Part shown: positions 61,779-64,000 of the stretch, piece by piece
How positions within the stretch are numbered: the stretch's first letter is position 1
How the letters are laid out: each line of letters starts with the position of its first letter
From: Polynucleobacter victoriensis
GTDB lineage: Bacteria > Pseudomonadota > Gammaproteobacteria > Burkholderiales > Burkholderiaceae
Reading direction: 5' to 3'
DNA: 64,000 nt
Assembly (NCBI RefSeq): GCF_900187875.1
Contig: NZ_FYEX01000001.1
Span: 620,001 to 684,000, forward strand
The notes under the pieces: generated by a model
What the model saw: the letters and a program-made list of their open reading frames with translations, nothing else
The model's database searches: none
What the model was told of the DNA's origin: nothing
Program-made: the position numbers and the translations under genes

Positions 61779-62645
61779 CTAGGATTCTTGGCCAGCCCAG
61801 TGGCGGGCGAATTGCCATGCAACTCGACCTGATCTTGAACCTCTTTCCAAAGCCCAAATTAAAGCTTCTGGTTTTGCTGCGTCAATCTTTTGGTTAGTTA
61901 AGCCAAAGTGCTTTAACCAATGAGCGACCATATCTAGGTACTCATCCTGTTTAGGTGGATAAAATGAAATCCACAAACCAAAACGCTCTGATAAAGAAAT
62001 CTTCTCTTCTACCACTTCACCTGGATGTATCTCACCATCAGAAGTATGACGATAAGACTCATTGTCTTTCATATACTCAGGCAATAAGTGGCGACGATTT
62101 GAGGTGGCATAAATCAAGATGTTATCCACTTGAGCAGCTACAGAACCATCTAAAGCTGACTTTAAAGATTTGTATCCTGACTCACCATCTTCAAAAGATA
62201 AGTCGTCGCAAAAAATAATGAATCGCTCAGGACGATTAGCCAAAATATCTGTCAAATCGCCCAAATCTGTTAGATGTTCTTTATCAACTTCAACCAGTCT
62301 TAGCCCTTTGCCTGAAAACTCATTCAAACATGCTTTGATCAAAGATGACTTACCAGTACCTCTCGCGCCAGTTAATAAAACGTTATTAGCAGGCCTACCA
62401 TCTACAAAATGTTTTGTATTGGAATAAATTTGATCTTTCTGACGATCAATATGCTGTAAGTCGTTAAATGAAATATTCGACGTGTGTTTAACAGCTTGTA
62501 AGTACCCTAACTTACCAAAAAGAGTATCTTTGCGGCGCCAGCGAAAGGCAACAGAAGACTTCCAATCATCTTCTGTTAATTGCCTAGGCATCCACTCATC
62601 AAGTCTTTGCAACAAGTGATCAAGACGCTCTAATTGATTAGACAT
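61779..62645 (-). CDS. DUF815-family P-loop ATPase
   Basis: The 288-residue protein is an AAA-like ATPase of the DUF815 family. Walker A TGARGTGKSSLI lies at about residues 92-103, a Walker B-type FIIFCDDLSFE near 145-155, and the sensor-like YATSNRRHLLP near 179-189. Its cellular task is unknown; in Burkholderiales it is kept next to argJ and mutT, as here, which suggests a conserved but unexplained role. It starts 14 bp after argJ and ends 5 bp before mutT, so the three are one operon. Confidence 0.9.
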   Translation of the reverse strand: MSNQLERLDHLLQRLDEWMPRQLTEDDWKSSVAFRWRRKDTLFGKLGYLQAVKHTSNISFNDLQHIDRQKDQIYSNTKHFVDGRPANNVLLTGARGTGKSSLIKACLNEFSGKGLRLVEVDKEHLTDLGDLTDILANRPERFIIFCDDLSFEDGESGYKSLKSALDGSVAAQVDNILIYATSNRRHLLPEYMKDNESYRHTSDGEIHPGEVVEEKISLSERFGLWISFYPPKQDEYLDMVAHWLKHFGLTNQKIDAAKPEALIWALERGSRSGRVAWQFARHWAGQES

Positions 62646-62659
62646 AACTTTAGATCAGC

Positions 62660-63895
62660 TTAAGAACGATAATCCGCATTAATAGAAACATACTCGTGAG
62701 ATAGATCACAAGTCCAAACTGTTTGAGTTGCCGCACCCCTACCCAAATCAGCCTTTACCTTGATTTCTGCTTTTTTCATCACGCGTTGACCATCCTCTTC
62801 TTTATAGTCAGGATGACGTCCACCATTTTTAGCTACCCACACATCATCTAGCCATAACTGCACGCCACTAACATCTAAATCAGCAATCCCTGCATAACCA
62901 ATTGCAGCCAAGATACGGCCTAAGTTAGGATCACTAGCAAAAAAAGCAGTTTTAACGAGCGGAGAGTGAGCAATGGCTTCAGCAACTTGTTTGCACTCAG
63001 CTACCGTTTTGCCACCATCAATTTGAATGGTAATAAATTTAGTGGCACCTTCGCCATCACGCACAATCATTTGAGCTAATTGCTGACTGATTTCAATCAA
63101 GGCTTGGCGGAAGGCATGAAACGCTGAACCACTTGAAGGAATCTCAACACCACTAGCACCTGTTGCCATGACAATGAATGAATCATTCGTGGATGTATCA
63201 CCGTCGATAGTGATTGCATTAAATGATAAATCTGCTGCCTCAGTAGTTAGTTGTTGTAACAACGCTTGAGAAACTTTTGCATCGGTACCGACATATCCCA
63301 ACATGGTTGCCATGTTGGGATGAATCATTCCAGCACCTTTACTGATACCAGTTAAAGTGATTGTTTGACCGTTAATTTGTACTTGCTTAGATGCAGCCTT
63401 GGGCTGAGTATCTGTTGTCATGATTGATTCAGCCGCATTGAACCAATTATCAGCCTCTAAACGACTAATTGCTTGAGGCATTGCAGCCACAACCTTCTCA
63501 ACGGGCAAAGGCTCAAGAATCACACCCGTTGAAAAAGGCAAAACCTGTTCACGCTTCAATCCCATCAGCTTTGCTAATTCATCACATGTCTTAATAGCAT
63601 TTTGATAACCAGGCTCACCTGTACCCGCATTAGCGTTACCAGTGTTGACAACTAAAGCCCTAACCTCAAGACCAGCTTTATTTGTAGCTGCCAAATGCTC
63701 TCTACAAATTTGCACTGGGGCTGCACAAAAACGATTTTTGGTAAATACACCAGCAACGCTAGAACCAGCAGGCAATTCAATTACCAATACATCCTTGCGA
63801 CCAGGTCTTTTAATACCTGCTTCGGCATGACCTAAACGCAAACCATTAACCGGTTTTAAATCACTAGCAATCGGTAAAGGAGAATTAACTGACAT
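62660..63895 (-). CDS. argJ: bifunctional ornithine acetyltransferase / N-acetylglutamate synthase
   Basis: ArgJ moves the acetyl group from N-acetylornithine to glutamate in the cyclic arginine pathway and can also use acetyl-CoA. The 411-residue chain has the self-cleavage site in HPNMATML near residue 198; the Thr becomes the N-terminal nucleophile of the beta subunit. KGAGMIHP and a C-terminal segment (CDLSHEYVSINADYRS) fit the family. The start ATG is at 63895. It lies 16 bp after secA on the same strand, the usual Burkholderiales order. Confidence 0.97.
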   Translation of the reverse strand: MSVNSPLPIASDLKPVNGLRLGHAEAGIKRPGRKDVLVIELPAGSSVAGVFTKNRFCAAPVQICREHLAATNKAGLEVRALVVNTGNANAGTGEPGYQNAIKTCDELAKLMGLKREQVLPFSTGVILEPLPVEKVVAAMPQAISRLEADNWFNAAESIMTTDTQPKAASKQVQINGQTITLTGISKGAGMIHPNMATMLGYVGTDAKVSQALLQQLTTEAADLSFNAITIDGDTSTNDSFIVMATGASGVEIPSSGSAFHAFRQALIEISQQLAQMIVRDGEGATKFITIQIDGGKTVAECKQVAEAIAHSPLVKTAFFASDPNLGRILAAIGYAGIADLDVSGVQLWLDDVWVAKNGGRHPDYKEEDGQRVMKKAEIKVKADLGRGAATQTVWTCDLSHEYVSINADYRS

Positions 63896-63911
63896 ATTGA
63901 TTCATTCTTTA

Positions 63912-64000
63912 TTAGTTAAGCTGGCCATGGCACTGCTTGTATTTTTTGCCACTACCACAAGGACATGGGTCATTTCGCCCAACCTTTGAACCAGACTGCA
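63912..64000 (-). CDS. secA: preprotein translocase ATPase SecA, C-terminal end (cut by window edge)
   Basis: Only the last 28 or so residues are visible, ending RNDPCPCGSGKKYKQCHGQLN. This is the zinc-binding SEC-C motif (CPCGSGKKYKQCH) that closes SecA and binds SecB. The stop is at 63914-63912, 16 bp before argJ. The motif also occurs in a few other proteins, but the secA-argJ neighbourhood makes SecA the clear choice. The bulk of the gene lies beyond the window. Confidence 0.9.
   Translation of the reverse strand, partial: QSGSKVGRNDPCPCGSGKKYKQCHGQLN

Noticed and set aside
61774..61857. Extension of mutT into the DUF815 gene
   Set aside because: It would overlap the DUF815 coding end in another frame; the ATG at 61773 lies 5 bp after that stop and fits the family.

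Overview
The window looks like chromosomal core DNA of a small-genome freshwater betaproteobacterium of the Burkholderiaceae, most likely Polynucleobacter or a close relative. The reasons are moderate to low G+C, very short intergenic gaps, Burkholderiales gene neighbourhoods (secA-argJ-DUF815-mutT-zapD-coaE-pilD/C/B; rplU-rpmA-obgE-proB beside ispB; accB-accC-prmA; bamE facing fur), a lysine/alanine-rich histone H1-like protein and a conserved barstar-like protein. The genus is inferred from gene order and protein style remembered from known genomes; no database search was run. No rRNA, tRNA, CRISPR array, insertion sequence or prophage was recognised.

Layout. 0-5.4 kb: hemL (cut by the window edge), rubredoxin, a Doc-type toxin-antitoxin pair with a palindromic operator, rlmL, hemJ, proA and apt. 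5.4-16.3 kb: an MTA/SAH nucleosidase gene facing apt, then holA, lptE, leuS, dapB, bamE, fur, gap, tkt and rsmE. 16.4-30.6 kb: barstar-like gene, maeB, thiL, corA, pyrF, pgpA, pncC, mtgA, aroE, a TonB-like gene, an RNase II family gene, an SDR gene and mpl. 30.7-36.2 kb: tlpA, accB, accC, a prmA gene fused to a DUF3426-type membrane domain, a PfkB kinase and the H1-like gene with a probable frameshift at a run of nine A. 36.5-49.7 kb: nrdB, nrdA with NrdR-like boxes, a membrane-anchored ampD fusion, a CcsA/YpjD gene, ffh, proS, rppH, a CNP1-like gene, proB without a PUA domain, obgE, rpmA and rplU. 49.9-64 kb: ispB, a four-gene heme uptake operon (hmuRTUV) behind a Fur-like box, a CorC/HlyC-type gene, a compact pilB-pilC-pilD set, coaE, zapD, mutT, a DUF815 ATPase, argJ and the 3' end of secA.

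How the genes work together. Most are single-copy housekeeping genes for translation, envelope building, nucleotide supply and central carbon flow. Clear functional pairs are the MTA/SAH nucleosidase with apt (adenine release and recycling), accB with accC, nrdA with nrdB, mpl with ampD (peptidoglycan recycling), and fur with the heme uptake operon (iron control). The likely accessory parts are the Doc toxin-antitoxin pair and the heme operon.

No wholly new multi-gene system stands out. The strongest oddities are the A9 frameshift that restores a C-terminal tail in the H1-like protein, two gene fusions (PrmA-DUF3426 and PP0621-like-AmpD), a GAPDH lacking the NAD-selecting aspartate, a CoaE P-loop ending in Asn, and a prepilin peptidase reduced to its protease domain.
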